From an uncultured bacterium (GTDB lineage: Bacteria; Bacillota; Clostridia; Oscillospirales; Butyricicoccaceae), in assembly GCA_905215125.1 (NCBI GenBank), contig CAJMOV010000005.1, positions 1-20,935 of the forward strand: 20,935 bases of DNA. The letters run 5' to 3'. The notes beneath the pieces were generated by a model. The model had not been told where the DNA came from and made no database searches. It saw nothing but the letters and a program-made list of their open reading frames with translations. Positions within the stretch are counted from its first letter, which is position 1, and each line of letters begins with the position of its first letter. The position numbers and the translations under genes were made by a program. Below are positions 5,776-14,968 of the stretch, one piece after another.

Positions 5776-6867
5776 ATGTCCAACGACGACTTCTATAAAA
5801 CCAAGATCGTCATGTGTGACGAGTTTGAACGACCTATCCCTCATGCGATCCGCCCCTGCTCCCCCTGCCAAAATACGCCGCAGCCGCAATATCCGCAGTA
5901 CCAATGCCAGGCGCCCCGGTGTCCTTCATATCCCTCGTGGCAGCCGCACTGCCCGCCGCCTTGCCCCCCCTGCCCCCCGGCGTGGTGTTACCCGCCGCAG
6001 TGCTGCCCCAGCCTGATCGCCGGGCCGACTGGCCCGACCGGACCCCAGGGGCCGATGGGTCTGCCCGGTCCCCAAGGCATCCCCGGCCCGACTGGTCCCA
6101 CTGGCGCTATGGGTATGCCCGGCGCAACGGGCCCCACGGGACCCCAAGGGCCGGCAGGCGCCGCAGGGGCGCAGGGTATCCCCGGCGTTACCGGCCCCAC
6201 CGGCCCTGCCGGTGTGACTGGCGCTACAGGCCCCACGGGACCCCAGGGCATTCAGGGCTTCGCCGGCGTGACAGGCCCGACAGGCTCCATAGGGCCAACC
6301 GGTCCCCAGGGCGTCCAGGGGCTGCAGGGTGTTACCGGCCCCACCGGCCCTGCCGGCGTGACAGGCCCGACAGGCCCCATTGGGCCGACCGGGCCCCAGG
6401 GCGTCCAAGGGCTGCAGGGCGTTACCGGCCCCACCGGCCCGACCGGCCCCTCGGGAGAAGCGGCCAGTGACGCCTTCGCCTCCTTTCAGACCTATATGGC
6501 CAATTTTACGGCTCATACTCAAATTCCCCTTCTTGAAGCAGTCGCCGATACAACCGGCAGTATTACGCAAACCGGCACCACCCGCATCACCCTTCAGCCG
6601 GGTTATTACCTGGTATCTTACAGCGTATCGGCGCTTTTCCGCGCAGCCAATTATATGCAGGTTACCCCCAGCTATAACGGCGCAGCCCATCTGGACACCG
6701 GCGTTTATTTTGCCACGGCTGTCAACGGGTCGAGCGCCGGCGGCTCGGCCAATTTCATCATCAACGCACCGGCGGAAACAACCTTTACCCTGACCTATTC
6801 CGGTTCGGCAGACGCGACGGAGGGCACGGTTACTCTGACCTTTCTCAAGCTGCGGCGCGGCCAGTAA
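5776..6867 (+). CDS. BclA-like collagen-repeat surface (exosporium-type) protein
   Basis: 363 residues in three parts. The N-terminal part (1-80) is rich in Cys, Pro and Gln with PC/CP pairs, suggesting disulfide-linked anchoring to a spore or cell surface layer. Then 48 uninterrupted Gly-X-Y triplets (bases 6022-6453) are dominated by GPT, GPQ and GVT, as in bacterial collagens such as BclA, and should form a triple helix. The C-terminal about 130 residues look like the trimeric beta-jelly-roll tip domain of BclA-type proteins (ITLQPGYYLVSYSVSA segment, closing beta strand LTFLKLRRG). There is no signal peptide, as expected for a protein assembled in the mother cell. The start is chosen by AAAGGAGA nine bases before the ATG; an in-frame GTG two codons earlier is possible. 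No terminator separates it from the thrS promoter. Confidence 0.85.
   Translation: MSNDDFYKTKIVMCDEFERPIPHAIRPCSPCQNTPQPQYPQYQCQAPRCPSYPSWQPHCPPPCPPCPPAWCYPPQCCPSLIAGPTGPTGPQGPMGLPGPQGIPGPTGPTGAMGMPGATGPTGPQGPAGAAGAQGIPGVTGPTGPAGVTGATGPTGPQGIQGFAGVTGPTGSIGPTGPQGVQGLQGVTGPTGPAGVTGPTGPIGPTGPQGVQGLQGVTGPTGPTGPSGEAASDAFASFQTYMANFTAHTQIPLLEAVADTTGSITQTGTTRITLQPGYYLVSYSVSALFRAANYMQVTPSYNGAAHLDTGVYFATAVNGSSAGGSANFIINAPAETTFTLTYSGSADATEGTVTLTFLKLRRGQ
6265..6444 (+). repeat. 90-bp tandem repeat in the collagen region (two units)
   Basis: Bases 6265-6354 and 6355-6444 are near-identical units of ten Gly-X-Y triplets each, differing mainly at third codon positions. Recent duplication of this unit would let the collagen stalk change length by slippage or recombination. 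Confidence 0.75.
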
Positions 6868-6885
6868 GTGGCACAAAATTACCGC

Positions 6886-6914
6886 TTGACAGACGGCGGC
6901 AATGCTGTTATAGT
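6886..6914 (+). promoter_or_regulatory. thrS promoter (sigma-A)
   Basis: TTGACA (6886-6891, perfect), a 17-base spacer and TATAGT (6909-6914, one mismatch). Transcription should start near 6921, just ahead of the T-box leader. Confidence 0.85.
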
Positions 6915-6920
6915 GATATT

Positions 6921-7178
6921 AAATATTGAAAGTCCAATGAACGGGACGGGTAAAGACCCTTATGCCGCCCAGAGAGGGCGCGTCGCTGGCTGTAAGCGCG
7001 CCTGCCGCATGTCTGCGCCCCACCACCCGCGAGGATCGCCGCTGAAGCCGTACGGTGTAAGCGCGCGACGGCTTGCCGCCGTTACCGGCCCATAAGCGGA
7101 AGCGTCTTGCTTCAAGCAGAGTGGAACCACGGTTTTGCCAAATCGCCTCTGCACCCCAAAGGGGTGCGGAGGTTTTTT
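6921..7178 (+). promoter_or_regulatory. T-box leader for threonyl-tRNA synthetase
   Basis: A tRNA-sensing leader that lets RNA polymerase read into thrS when uncharged tRNA-Thr accumulates. The T-box sequence AGAGTGGAACCACGG lies at 7118-7132. Stem I features are visible: GGGTAAAG near 6949, the AGAGAGGG element near 6971 and the GGCGCG/CGCGCC distal arm. A plausible specifier ACC (Thr) lies at 7022-7024, followed by the usual purine and then CCCG, which pairs with CGGG near the 5' base. GCAGAG (7116-7121) can pair with CTCTGC (7147-7152) as antiterminator, excluding the terminator at 7146-7178. The specifier agrees with the gene downstream. Confidence 0.92.
7146..7178 (+). terminator. Conditional T-box terminator
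   Basis: CCTCTGCACCCC-AAA-GGGGTGCGGAGG (7146-7172) followed by six T. Its 5' arm overlaps the antiterminator partner of the T-box. Confidence 0.9.
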
Positions 7179-7217
7179 ATTTATTAATTAAATTCAGACG
7201 GAAGGAAGTCTTTAATC

Positions 7218-9113
<1,896 letters not shown>

Positions 9114-9128
9114 GCCCCATGAAAGCCA

Positions 9129-9162
9129 AAAAGGCGGTAATCCCTGTGGATTACCGCCTTTT
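9129..9162. terminator. Bidirectional terminator after thrS
   Basis: A perfect 15-pair stem (AAAAGGCGGTAATCC with its complement, 4-base loop) with A-run and T-run at its ends. It serves thrS on + and the small membrane protein gene on -. Confidence 0.88.
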
Positions 9163-9175
9163 GAAGCGAAAGCGA

Positions 9176-9613
9176 TTATTTTTCCGGGTGCATGAGCGGG
9201 ATGAAATCGTAAACGCTGGCTTTATTGAGCAGCCTATAACTAACTCCCCCCATCTCACCAGGGGAAATCAGGGTAAACAAGGCCGATTCTGTCTGGCCTT
9301 CCGCCGAACGGCAGGTCAGGCCGACATACAGCCGCCCGCTGTCCGACCGGCTTTCCTCCCACCAGCGGCAAAACCTGTACCCGCGCATGACGTCAAGAAA
9401 GGCGGCGATTTCCGCAGGGTCGCCGGTTTCGTAGGTTTCCTGCGTGGCATAATCGGTATAGCGGATGGCCGTAACCTCGCCCAGATGCCGCCCGATAAAC
9501 ACATCGCCGGGGCAGACGATCCAGTTGTAAAGCAGGGCGGCGCCGCCCAGCAGCATCGCCGCGCAAGCGGCAGGAAGCATCCGCTTTTTCCATTTTGGAG
9601 CCACCGAGATCAC
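9176..9613 (-). CDS. Small membrane-anchored hypothetical protein
   Basis: I do not recognise a family. The frame gives 145 residues: a short basic start, one hydrophobic helix (about 12-31), then an outward-facing domain of about 110 residues with a beta-rich look. There is no lipobox cysteine of the usual kind. The start is uncertain. GTG at 9613 has only a weak ribosome site, and ATG at codon 12 (9580) would begin at the membrane helix. An overlapping frame has an ATG at 9644, so a frameshift near the start cannot be excluded. It converges on thrS and shares its bidirectional terminator. The function is unknown. Confidence 0.6.
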   Translation of the reverse strand: MISVAPKWKKRMLPAACAAMLLGGAALLYNWIVCPGDVFIGRHLGEVTAIRYTDYATQETYETGDPAEIAAFLDVMRGYRFCRWWEESRSDSGRLYVGLTCRSAEGQTESALFTLISPGEMGGVSYRLLNKASVYDFIPLMHPEK

Positions 9614-10018
9614 TATCTTCGTTTAGGATGTTAAAAAGAACCACGCATGTTGTCCAAGTACACTCCGTTCAGCGCTATGGCTCGGCAATTATTGGGTGAT
9701 GAAGGATCGGGAAACGCCGCTGTGTTGGCGGAAACCGGTGATATTGACATCAAAAGCGTCGCAAAAATGGCCGACATTCTTTTTTCAAGCTGCATTACTC
9801 TTCACTGGCCAGTCCTGCTTTGTTTTGATTGCCAAATAATGCCTGCCATTCCCTTTTCTCCTTCCGTTGCTCTTGCCCTTTTCTAATCACTTTATCATCT
9901 GTTTTTATAAAATCAAGGTGTTATGCCGTTTATATTTTTTATAAATCGCCATATACCATTTATCGCTTTTTCCTTGGGCATAATTTCACAAAATATTCAA
10001 AAACTAGAGGAACTATTG
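9614..10018. other. Intergenic region: possible decayed coding segment and AT-rich tract
   Basis: No intact gene. From 9675 a + frame reads MARQLLGDEGSGNAAV and on to ADILFSS (about 9790); it looks protein-like in composition, then turns into low-complexity sequence and stops at 9886, with no ribosome site. From about 9880 to 10010 the DNA becomes strongly AT-rich, unlike its neighbours. An inverted repeat TTATGCC/GGCATAA (about 9921-9927 with 9977-9983) encloses a TTTATA/TATAAA hairpin. I found no convincing sigma-A promoter for the operon downstream, though it should lie here. Confidence 0.4.
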
Positions 10019-10083
10019 GCGCGGCCGGGGCGTCTCAAAGAATAGGCAAAACCTGGCGCTTTTTGTCGCCTGCCAGGCCGCGC
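10019..10083 (+). promoter_or_regulatory. Structured leader candidate upstream of the lipoprotein-MBOAT operon
   Basis: An eight-pair all-GC arm GCGCGGCC (10019-10026) pairs with GGCCGCGC (10076-10083). Inside, GGCG/CGCC flanked by GGCA/TGCC forms a second hairpin, and CCTGGC/GCCAGG offers a competing fold. It ends about 12 bases before the ribosome site. I do not recognise a known riboswitch class. It may be an RNA element or a protein-binding inverted repeat. Confidence 0.35.
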
Positions 10084-10110
10084 AAATACCCGATGAAGGA
10101 AGGAAAAGCC

Positions 10111-10590
10111 ATGAAGAAATGGACCGCGCTTGTGCTGTGCGCCCTGCTGGGCACAGCGCTGCTCGCCGGCTGCAAAGGCGGCGAAAAGGAACCCGATGTC
10201 ACACCGGAGGAAATCCTCAACAAGATTGTTGAAACCGTTGGTGAGGACGACCTGCCGCAAATGACCGACATTGACGACGACGCCCTCTCCACCCTGTACG
10301 GCATTGACTACAACGTGCTAGAGGATTACCGCGGCAAGACGGCCATGATCAACGTCCGCGCCGACGAGTTCTTTGTCGCCAAGGTCAAAGAGGGCGAGAT
10401 GGAGGCCGTCGAAGCCGGCATCGCCCAGCGCCAGGAGGATCTTGACGCCACCTGGTCGCAGTATCTGCCCGACGTTTACGAAACGGTCAAGGATGCCCGC
10501 GTCGTCAAAAACGGTAGCTTTATCCTGTTCGTCGTATCGGAAAAGGCCGACGACGCCGTCGCCGTCTTTGACGAGATGACCAAGAGCTGA
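10111..10590 (+). CDS. Lipoprotein, DUF4358-like
   Basis: A 159-residue exported lipoprotein. Residues 1-20 are a signal peptide ending in the lipobox LLAG before Cys21, so the mature protein is tethered to the outer face of the membrane. The rest (about 32-155) has the feel of the DUF4358 family common in Clostridia: an ILNKI start, a central segment (residues about 85-92) with the FFVAKVKEGE stretch, and a closing beta strand ending FILFVVSEKA. The biochemical role of the family is unknown. The start at 10111 has an AAGGAAGGA ribosome site; the longer open frame upstream is not coding. It is followed after one base by the MBOAT acyltransferase gene, so it probably works with that enzyme. 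Confidence 0.82.
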   Translation: MKKWTALVLCALLGTALLAGCKGGEKEPDVTPEEILNKIVETVGEDDLPQMTDIDDDALSTLYGIDYNVLEDYRGKTAMINVRADEFFVAKVKEGEMEAVEAGIAQRQEDLDATWSQYLPDVYETVKDARVVKNGSFILFVVSEKADDAVAVFDEMTKS

Positions 10591-10591
10591 T

Positions 10592-11983
10592 ATGGTCTTC
10601 AGCAGTATTGTCTTCCTGTTTTTTTATTTGCCCATCACACTGGCAGTTTACTACGTTGCGCCGCGCCCGTGGCGCAACGTAGTCCTGCTGGTTGTCAATC
10701 TGGTTTTTTATGCCTGGGGCGAACCGGTGTACATTGTCATCATGCTCTTTTCCATCCTCGTCGATTACACCCACGGGCTGCTGGTGGAAAAGTACCGTGA
10801 TAACGACAGGAAAGCACGACTTTTTGTGGTGTCCAGCGTTGTCGTCAACCTTGGGCTGCTGGTCTTTTTCAAGTATTACGACTTTATCGTCGTCAGCTTG
10901 AAATCCATCATCCCCGCCCTGCCGCTCGAACCGCTTGGACTGGGCCTGCCCATCGGCATTTCCTTCTATACCTTCCAGACCATGTCCTACACCATCGATG
11001 TCTACCGCGGCGACGCGCGCGCGCAGCGCAACATCGTCTCCTTCGGCACCTTTGTCACCCTGTTCCCCCAGCTGATCGCCGGCCCCATCGTCAAGTACAA
11101 GGACGTCGCCGACCAGCTGGACGGGCGGCGGGAAAGCGTCGAGATGTTTGCAAGCGGCGTGCAGACCTTTATCGCCGGCCTGGGCAAAAAAGTGCTGCTG
11201 GCCAACAGCATCGGCGCGCTGTGGGATTCCAGCCTGGCCAGCGTGGGCGAGCTGTCGGCCCTCGGTGCGTGGCTGGGCATCCTGGCCTTTTCCTTCCAAA
11301 TCTACTTTGACTTTTCCGGGTATTCCGACATGGCAATAGGCCTTGGGCGGATGCTCGGCTTCGAGTTTAAGAAAAACTTCGATTATCCCTATATTTCCCG
11401 TTCGGTGACCGAATTCTGGCGGCGCTGGCATATTTCGCTGGGATCGTGGTTCCGCGAATACGTCTATATCCCCTTGGGCGGCAGCAGGGAAGGGCTGTTT
11501 AAAACCTACCGCAACCTGCTGGTTGTCTGGGCGCTGACCGGCATCTGGCACGGGGCCAGCTGGAATTTTCTGTTTTGGGGCCTGTGGTACGCCGCGTTGC
11601 TTATGCTGGAAAAGGCCTTCCTGCTCAAGAAGCTGGAAAAGGCCCCGCGCGCCGTCGGGCATATCTACGCCCTGCTGGCCGCTGTTTTGGGCTGGGTCAT
11701 CTTCGCCGTAGAGGATATCGGGTCTATCGGCCTTTATCTGAGCAGCCTGTTTGGCTCCAACGGCCTAGTCGACAGCACGGCGCTGTATTACCTGCGCCTA
11801 TATGGGCCGCTGATGGTCATTTTGGCCTTTGCGGCGACGCCGCTGCCCAAGATGCTGCTGGAAAAGCTGCGTCGGCGCGAAATCCCCCTGTGGATACCCG
11901 TCTTATGCGTTGCCGGGCTGATTTTGTCGACGGCATATCTTGTCGACGCCAGCTATAACCCGTTCTTGTATTTCCGGTTTTAG
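10592..11983 (+). CDS. MBOAT-family O-acyltransferase (AlgI/DltB-like)
   Basis: A polytopic membrane enzyme of 463 residues that carries acyl (usually acetyl) groups across the membrane to a surface polymer. The N-terminus (MVFSSIVFLFFYLPI) is the standard start of AlgI-like proteins, and about ten or more hydrophobic segments follow. The catalytic signature is present: RRWHISLG with His280 and TGIWHGASWN with His320, the invariant membrane His of the family. The gene starts one base after the lipoprotein stop with only a weak ribosome site, suggesting translational coupling, and the DHHW gene follows at once. Alginate acetylation is unlikely here; the target polymer cannot be told from sequence. 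Confidence 0.93.
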   Translation: MVFSSIVFLFFYLPITLAVYYVAPRPWRNVVLLVVNLVFYAWGEPVYIVIMLFSILVDYTHGLLVEKYRDNDRKARLFVVSSVVVNLGLLVFFKYYDFIVVSLKSIIPALPLEPLGLGLPIGISFYTFQTMSYTIDVYRGDARAQRNIVSFGTFVTLFPQLIAGPIVKYKDVADQLDGRRESVEMFASGVQTFIAGLGKKVLLANSIGALWDSSLASVGELSALGAWLGILAFSFQIYFDFSGYSDMAIGLGRMLGFEFKKNFDYPYISRSVTEFWRRWHISLGSWFREYVYIPLGGSREGLFKTYRNLLVVWALTGIWHGASWNFLFWGLWYAALLMLEKAFLLKKLEKAPRAVGHIYALLAAVLGWVIFAVEDIGSIGLYLSSLFGSNGLVDSTALYYLRLYGPLMVILAFAATPLPKMLLEKLRRREIPLWIPVLCVAGLILSTAYLVDASYNPFLYFRF

Positions 11984-11992
11984 GAGGCGACT

Positions 11993-13102
11993 ATGCAGGA
12001 CAAAAAAAGATGCATTGCGCTGTGCGCGCTTTTCTGCCTGTTCATCGCAGGTGGGCTGGTGTGGAACCTTCTGACGCCCGACCGTGTCTTTTCCCCTATG
12101 GAAAACCGCAACCTGGCCCAAAAGCCAGCATTCTCGCTCCAGGCCCTGTTTTCCGGCGAGTACACCGCTGATATGGAGACTTATCTGACGGATCAGTTCG
12201 CCGGACGCGACTGGTGGGTTGGACTTAAATACTACAGCGAACGCGCCCTTCTCAAAACGGAAAACAACGGTATTTATTTTGCAGGCGGCGACCGGCTGAT
12301 TGAACGGTTTGACGAGCCGGTGGAGGGCCGGCCGGAAAACAACCTGGCCGCCGTTTCCGCCCTGGCAGAGGCAACCGGCCTGCCGGTCGACTTTTCCCTC
12401 ATCCCGACGGCGGCGTATATCTATGCCGATTCGCTGCCGAAAAATGCGCCGGGCTACGACCAGCAGGGGCTGCTGGAGCTTGCGGCGCAGACGCTGCCGC
12501 AGCAGTATTTCGACCTGTCCCAGGTATTGATGGAAAACCGCGACCTGCCCGCCTTCTACCGCACCGACCACCACTGGACAAGCGACGGCGCCTTTGCCGC
12601 TTATGAGGTTATCGCCCGCCGCCTGGGGTTTGAGGCTTTTCCCAAGCCAGAGGGCAAAACCGTCGTTACCGGTTTTTTTGGCACACTGTACTCCCAAGCC
12701 GGGGCGCGCGGCTACGAGTCGGAAGACATCGTCTATTATGACGCATCCGGCCTTTCCCTTTGGGTGGATGGGGAGGAAAAGCCCTTTTATGATTTAAGCT
12801 ATGTCGATCAAAAGGACAAGTACTCCCTCTTCCTGGGGGGCAATTACCCTGTCTGCATCATCCGTAACGAGCAAAACCCCGATGGGGAAAAGCTGCTTCT
12901 CATCAAAGATTCCTTTTCCAATTCGCTTGTGCCCTTTCTTGCGCGGCACTTCAGTGAAATTCACATGATCGACCCGCGGTATTACATGTTGCCCATGAGC
13001 GAATACACCTCGCAAAACGCCATTGACCGCGTGCTGGTCTTATATCAGACCAAAAACTTTGTACAGGATTCTGCCATCGTGCTGGTGGCAAAATGGGCAT
13101 GA
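11993..13102 (+). CDS. DHHW-family protein (AlgJ/AlgX-like, SGNH-type fold)
   Basis: 369 residues with an uncleaved-looking N-terminal helix (about 7-26) and a large extracellular domain. The family motif DHHW lies at 192-195 in YRTDHHWTSDG, and a second conserved block KDSFSN (305-310) supplies the likely catalytic serine region. Proteins of this type act with MBOAT transporters, passing the acyl group to the polymer outside. GGAGG overlaps the stop of the MBOAT gene, nine bases before the ATG, so the two are co-translated. A strong terminator ends the operon. The pairing with MBOAT supports the call; the substrate is unknown. Confidence 0.9.
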   Translation: MQDKKRCIALCALFCLFIAGGLVWNLLTPDRVFSPMENRNLAQKPAFSLQALFSGEYTADMETYLTDQFAGRDWWVGLKYYSERALLKTENNGIYFAGGDRLIERFDEPVEGRPENNLAAVSALAEATGLPVDFSLIPTAAYIYADSLPKNAPGYDQQGLLELAAQTLPQQYFDLSQVLMENRDLPAFYRTDHHWTSDGAFAAYEVIARRLGFEAFPKPEGKTVVTGFFGTLYSQAGARGYESEDIVYYDASGLSLWVDGEEKPFYDLSYVDQKDKYSLFLGGNYPVCIIRNEQNPDGEKLLLIKDSFSNSLVPFLARHFSEIHMIDPRYYMLPMSEYTSQNAIDRVLVLYQTKNFVQDSAIVLVAKWA

Positions 13103-13103
13103 A

Positions 13104-13130
13104 AAAGCCCGGACAAGCTGTCCGGGCTTT
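13104..13130. terminator. Bidirectional terminator between the DHHW and jag genes
   Basis: AAAGCCCGGACA-AGC-TGTCCGGGCTTT, a 12-pair stem with a T-rich tail on + and an A-run on the other side. It ends the acylation operon on + and the rpmH-jag operon on -. Confidence 0.85.
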
Positions 13131-13150
13131 GTTCTTTTGTCTTTCGACCC

Positions 13151-13834
13151 CTACTGGCGCGGGGCTCGTCCGCCTGAACGGCGGCCGCCCTGCGGGCGGG
13201 ATTTTTCCATACCGACAGGGGACACGATGACGCGGCGCCCCGGCTCGCTGCCCGTCGAGTATGTGGTCACGCCCTTGAAATCCTGCAGGGCGGAGTGGAT
13301 AATGCGCCGCTCATGCGGGTTCATCGGCTCGAGGGCGACCGGCTTTTTGTACTTGAGGGCTTTCTGCGCCGTCTTTTCCGCCAGGGCCTGAAGGGCCGCT
13401 TCCCGCTTGCTGCGGTAGTTTTCCGTATCTACGGTAATGCGCCACCGCTCGTCTTCCTCGCGGTTGGCAACGATGCTCGTCAGGTACTGGATGGCGTCCA
13501 GCGTTTCCCCCCTGCGTCCGATGACGGCCCCCATATTGTCGCCCGACAGCTCGATGCGGATGACGTGCTCGTTTTCATCTTCCTCGATGCGGATGTCGGC
13601 CGGCGCGCCGAAACGGCTGAGCAGGCCGCTGAGGAAGTCGCGCGCCGCCGCGGCGGGGGATGCGTCAAAGCTCACGCGCACAATGGCAGGCTCGCGCCCG
13701 ATGCCGAGAAAACCTGACTTGGGCTTTTGCACGACCTCAACTGAAACGTCGTCGCGTTCGCGGCCCAGTTCGGAAAGCGCCTTTTGAACGGCTTCGTCGA
13801 TGGAGTCGCCCTTGGTCTCTATCACTTTCAGCAA
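13151..13834 (-). CDS. jag: RNA-binding protein KhpB (Jag/SpoIIIJ-associated)
   Basis: 227 residues with three domains. The Jag N-terminal domain (1-50) includes the KSGFLGIG signature. The KH domain (about 80-150) carries its GxxG loop as GRRG (106-109). The R3H domain (about 160-207) has the ERRIIH core (175-180). A basic Gly/Arg tail follows. KhpB binds RNA with KhpA and is linked to cell division and elongation in other Gram-positives. It is the last gene of the rpmH operon, directly after yidC. The start is TTG at 13834, supported by AGAGGTG seven bases ahead and by the standard first residues (MLKVIETKG). The trmE/mnmE gene usually next in line is absent. Confidence 0.95.
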   Translation of the reverse strand: MLKVIETKGDSIDEAVQKALSELGRERDDVSVEVVQKPKSGFLGIGREPAIVRVSFDASPAAAARDFLSGLLSRFGAPADIRIEEDENEHVIRIELSGDNMGAVIGRRGETLDAIQYLTSIVANREEDERWRITVDTENYRSKREAALQALAEKTAQKALKYKKPVALEPMNPHERRIIHSALQDFKGVTTYSTGSEPGRRVIVSPVGMEKSRPQGGRRSGGRAPRQ

Positions 13835-13849
13835 TGCGCTACACCTCTT

Positions 13850-14689
13850 TTATTTTAGCTTTTGGGTTTCAGCCGGCTTATACAGCATTTTCGTCAGCAA
13901 AAATTCCTGCAAAACCATCAGGATGTTGTTGGAGATCCAGTATACTCCCAGGCCGGCGGGCAGGATAAAGCCGAAATACAGGGACATGGCGGGCATCATA
14001 ATGTACATCATGCCGTTCATCGACTGGCTCTGGGGGTTTTGCACGTTGCCGGATATTTTTTTGTTGAGCTTCTGGCTGATATAGGTATACAGGATGCTCG
14101 TCCCCGCCGAAAGGATGGGGATGAGCCACATCAGGCCAAATTCCTTAAAGCTGGGGGTTGCAGCCAGGTTAATACCCAGGAAGTTGAAATCGACCTGCAT
14201 AATCTTGTCCGAAATGCCGGAAATAAGGTCAAAATTCTGGTGCATGGCGCCGGCAAGGCCGATTTGCGAAAGGTAGCCTTCCGACATGGTGTAATTGAGG
14301 GCACTTGCAATGGAATTGATTTCGTCCGCCGTCAGCTGCATAAAATAGGTCAGCGGCTGCTGGATAACGTAATACAGGCCCAGCATGATAGGCAGGATAA
14401 TGAGCTGGGGCAGGCAGCCGGCCGACATGGACACCCCTTCGTTGTCATACAGCTCCTGCGCCTTCTGGGCGTACATCTGACGGTCGCGGCCGTATTTCTT
14501 CTGCAGCTCAAGCAGCTTGGGCTGGATGCGCTGCATTTCGATCATGCTGCGTTTGCTTTTGATGTTAAGGGGAAGCATCAGCAGCTTTGCGAGCAGAGCA
14601 AACAGAAAAATGCTCAGGCCATAGTTGCCGACCAGCTCATAGATAAAGCGCATGATGTAGCCGAACGGCGTGGCGATAAAACTCAGCAT
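13850..14689 (-). CDS. yidC: Membrane protein insertase YidC/Oxa1 family
   Basis: Inserts membrane proteins with or without SecYEG. 279 residues with five predicted helices (about 22-42, 95-115, 175-200, 225-245 and 250-265) and the cytoplasmic coiled hairpin between the first two (about 44-85). It lacks the lipoprotein signal seen in Bacillus SpoIIIJ and starts directly with a membrane segment. The groove residue that is Arg in Bacillus YidC appears as Lys35 in ALLAKLLMLP. The start ATG lies 3 bases after the yidD stop, with an AAAGGAGA ribosome site inside the end of yidD. Confidence 0.95.
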   Translation of the reverse strand: MLSFIATPFGYIMRFIYELVGNYGLSIFLFALLAKLLMLPLNIKSKRSMIEMQRIQPKLLELQKKYGRDRQMYAQKAQELYDNEGVSMSAGCLPQLIILPIMLGLYYVIQQPLTYFMQLTADEINSIASALNYTMSEGYLSQIGLAGAMHQNFDLISGISDKIMQVDFNFLGINLAATPSFKEFGLMWLIPILSAGTSILYTYISQKLNKKISGNVQNPQSQSMNGMMYIMMPAMSLYFGFILPAGLGVYWISNNILMVLQEFLLTKMLYKPAETQKLK

Positions 14690-14692
14690 CGG

Positions 14693-14968
14693 TTATGATT
14701 CTCCTTTGTCCGATGGCGGCCTGTGCCGCCGCTTGAAAATGGGGCGGATGCTCTGGGGTACAGGGTCGTACCCGCCCCGGCAAAGCGGGTTGCAGCGCAA
14801 AATACGCCACAACGCCAGCCCCCCGCCGCAAAGCAGCCCATGCATTTCAATGGCTTCCCGGGCGTATTGGGAGCAGGTGGGGGTAAACCGGCAGCTGGGC
14901 TGCCGCTTGAGACCGGACAGGCGGGCGCGGTAAAAGTCAATGAGCCGCAGCGCCAGTTTTTTAAGCAT
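14693..14968 (-). CDS. yidD: Membrane protein insertion efficiency factor YidD
   Basis: A 91-residue protein that assists YidC. It has the family hallmarks: an amphipathic N-terminal helix (LKKLALRLIDFYRARLS), then CRFTPTCSQYA with paired Cys, and the CNPLCRGGYDPVP segment. ATG 14968 overlaps the last 8 bases of rnpA and has a GGGAGAAGGG ribosome site within rnpA. It lies between rnpA and yidC, the standard order. Confidence 0.95.
   Translation of the reverse strand: MLKKLALRLIDFYRARLSGLKRQPSCRFTPTCSQYAREAIEMHGLLCGGGLALWRILRCNPLCRGGYDPVPQSIRPIFKRRHRPPSDKGES

Noticed and set aside
5483..6016. GTG-started + frame of 177 codons ahead of the collagen-like gene
   Set aside because: It reads through the terminator at 5664-5691 and overlaps the collagen gene in another frame. 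Only its first about 50 codons could be a remnant, and no family was recognised.
6022..6453. Regular short repeats that might suggest a CRISPR array or satellite
   Set aside because: The 9-base periodicity encodes Gly-X-Y triplets in one open frame; there are no unique spacers.
10520..11662. Long - strand open frame opposite the MBOAT gene
   Set aside because: Antisense shadow; it crosses the junction of two coupled genes and shows no family features.
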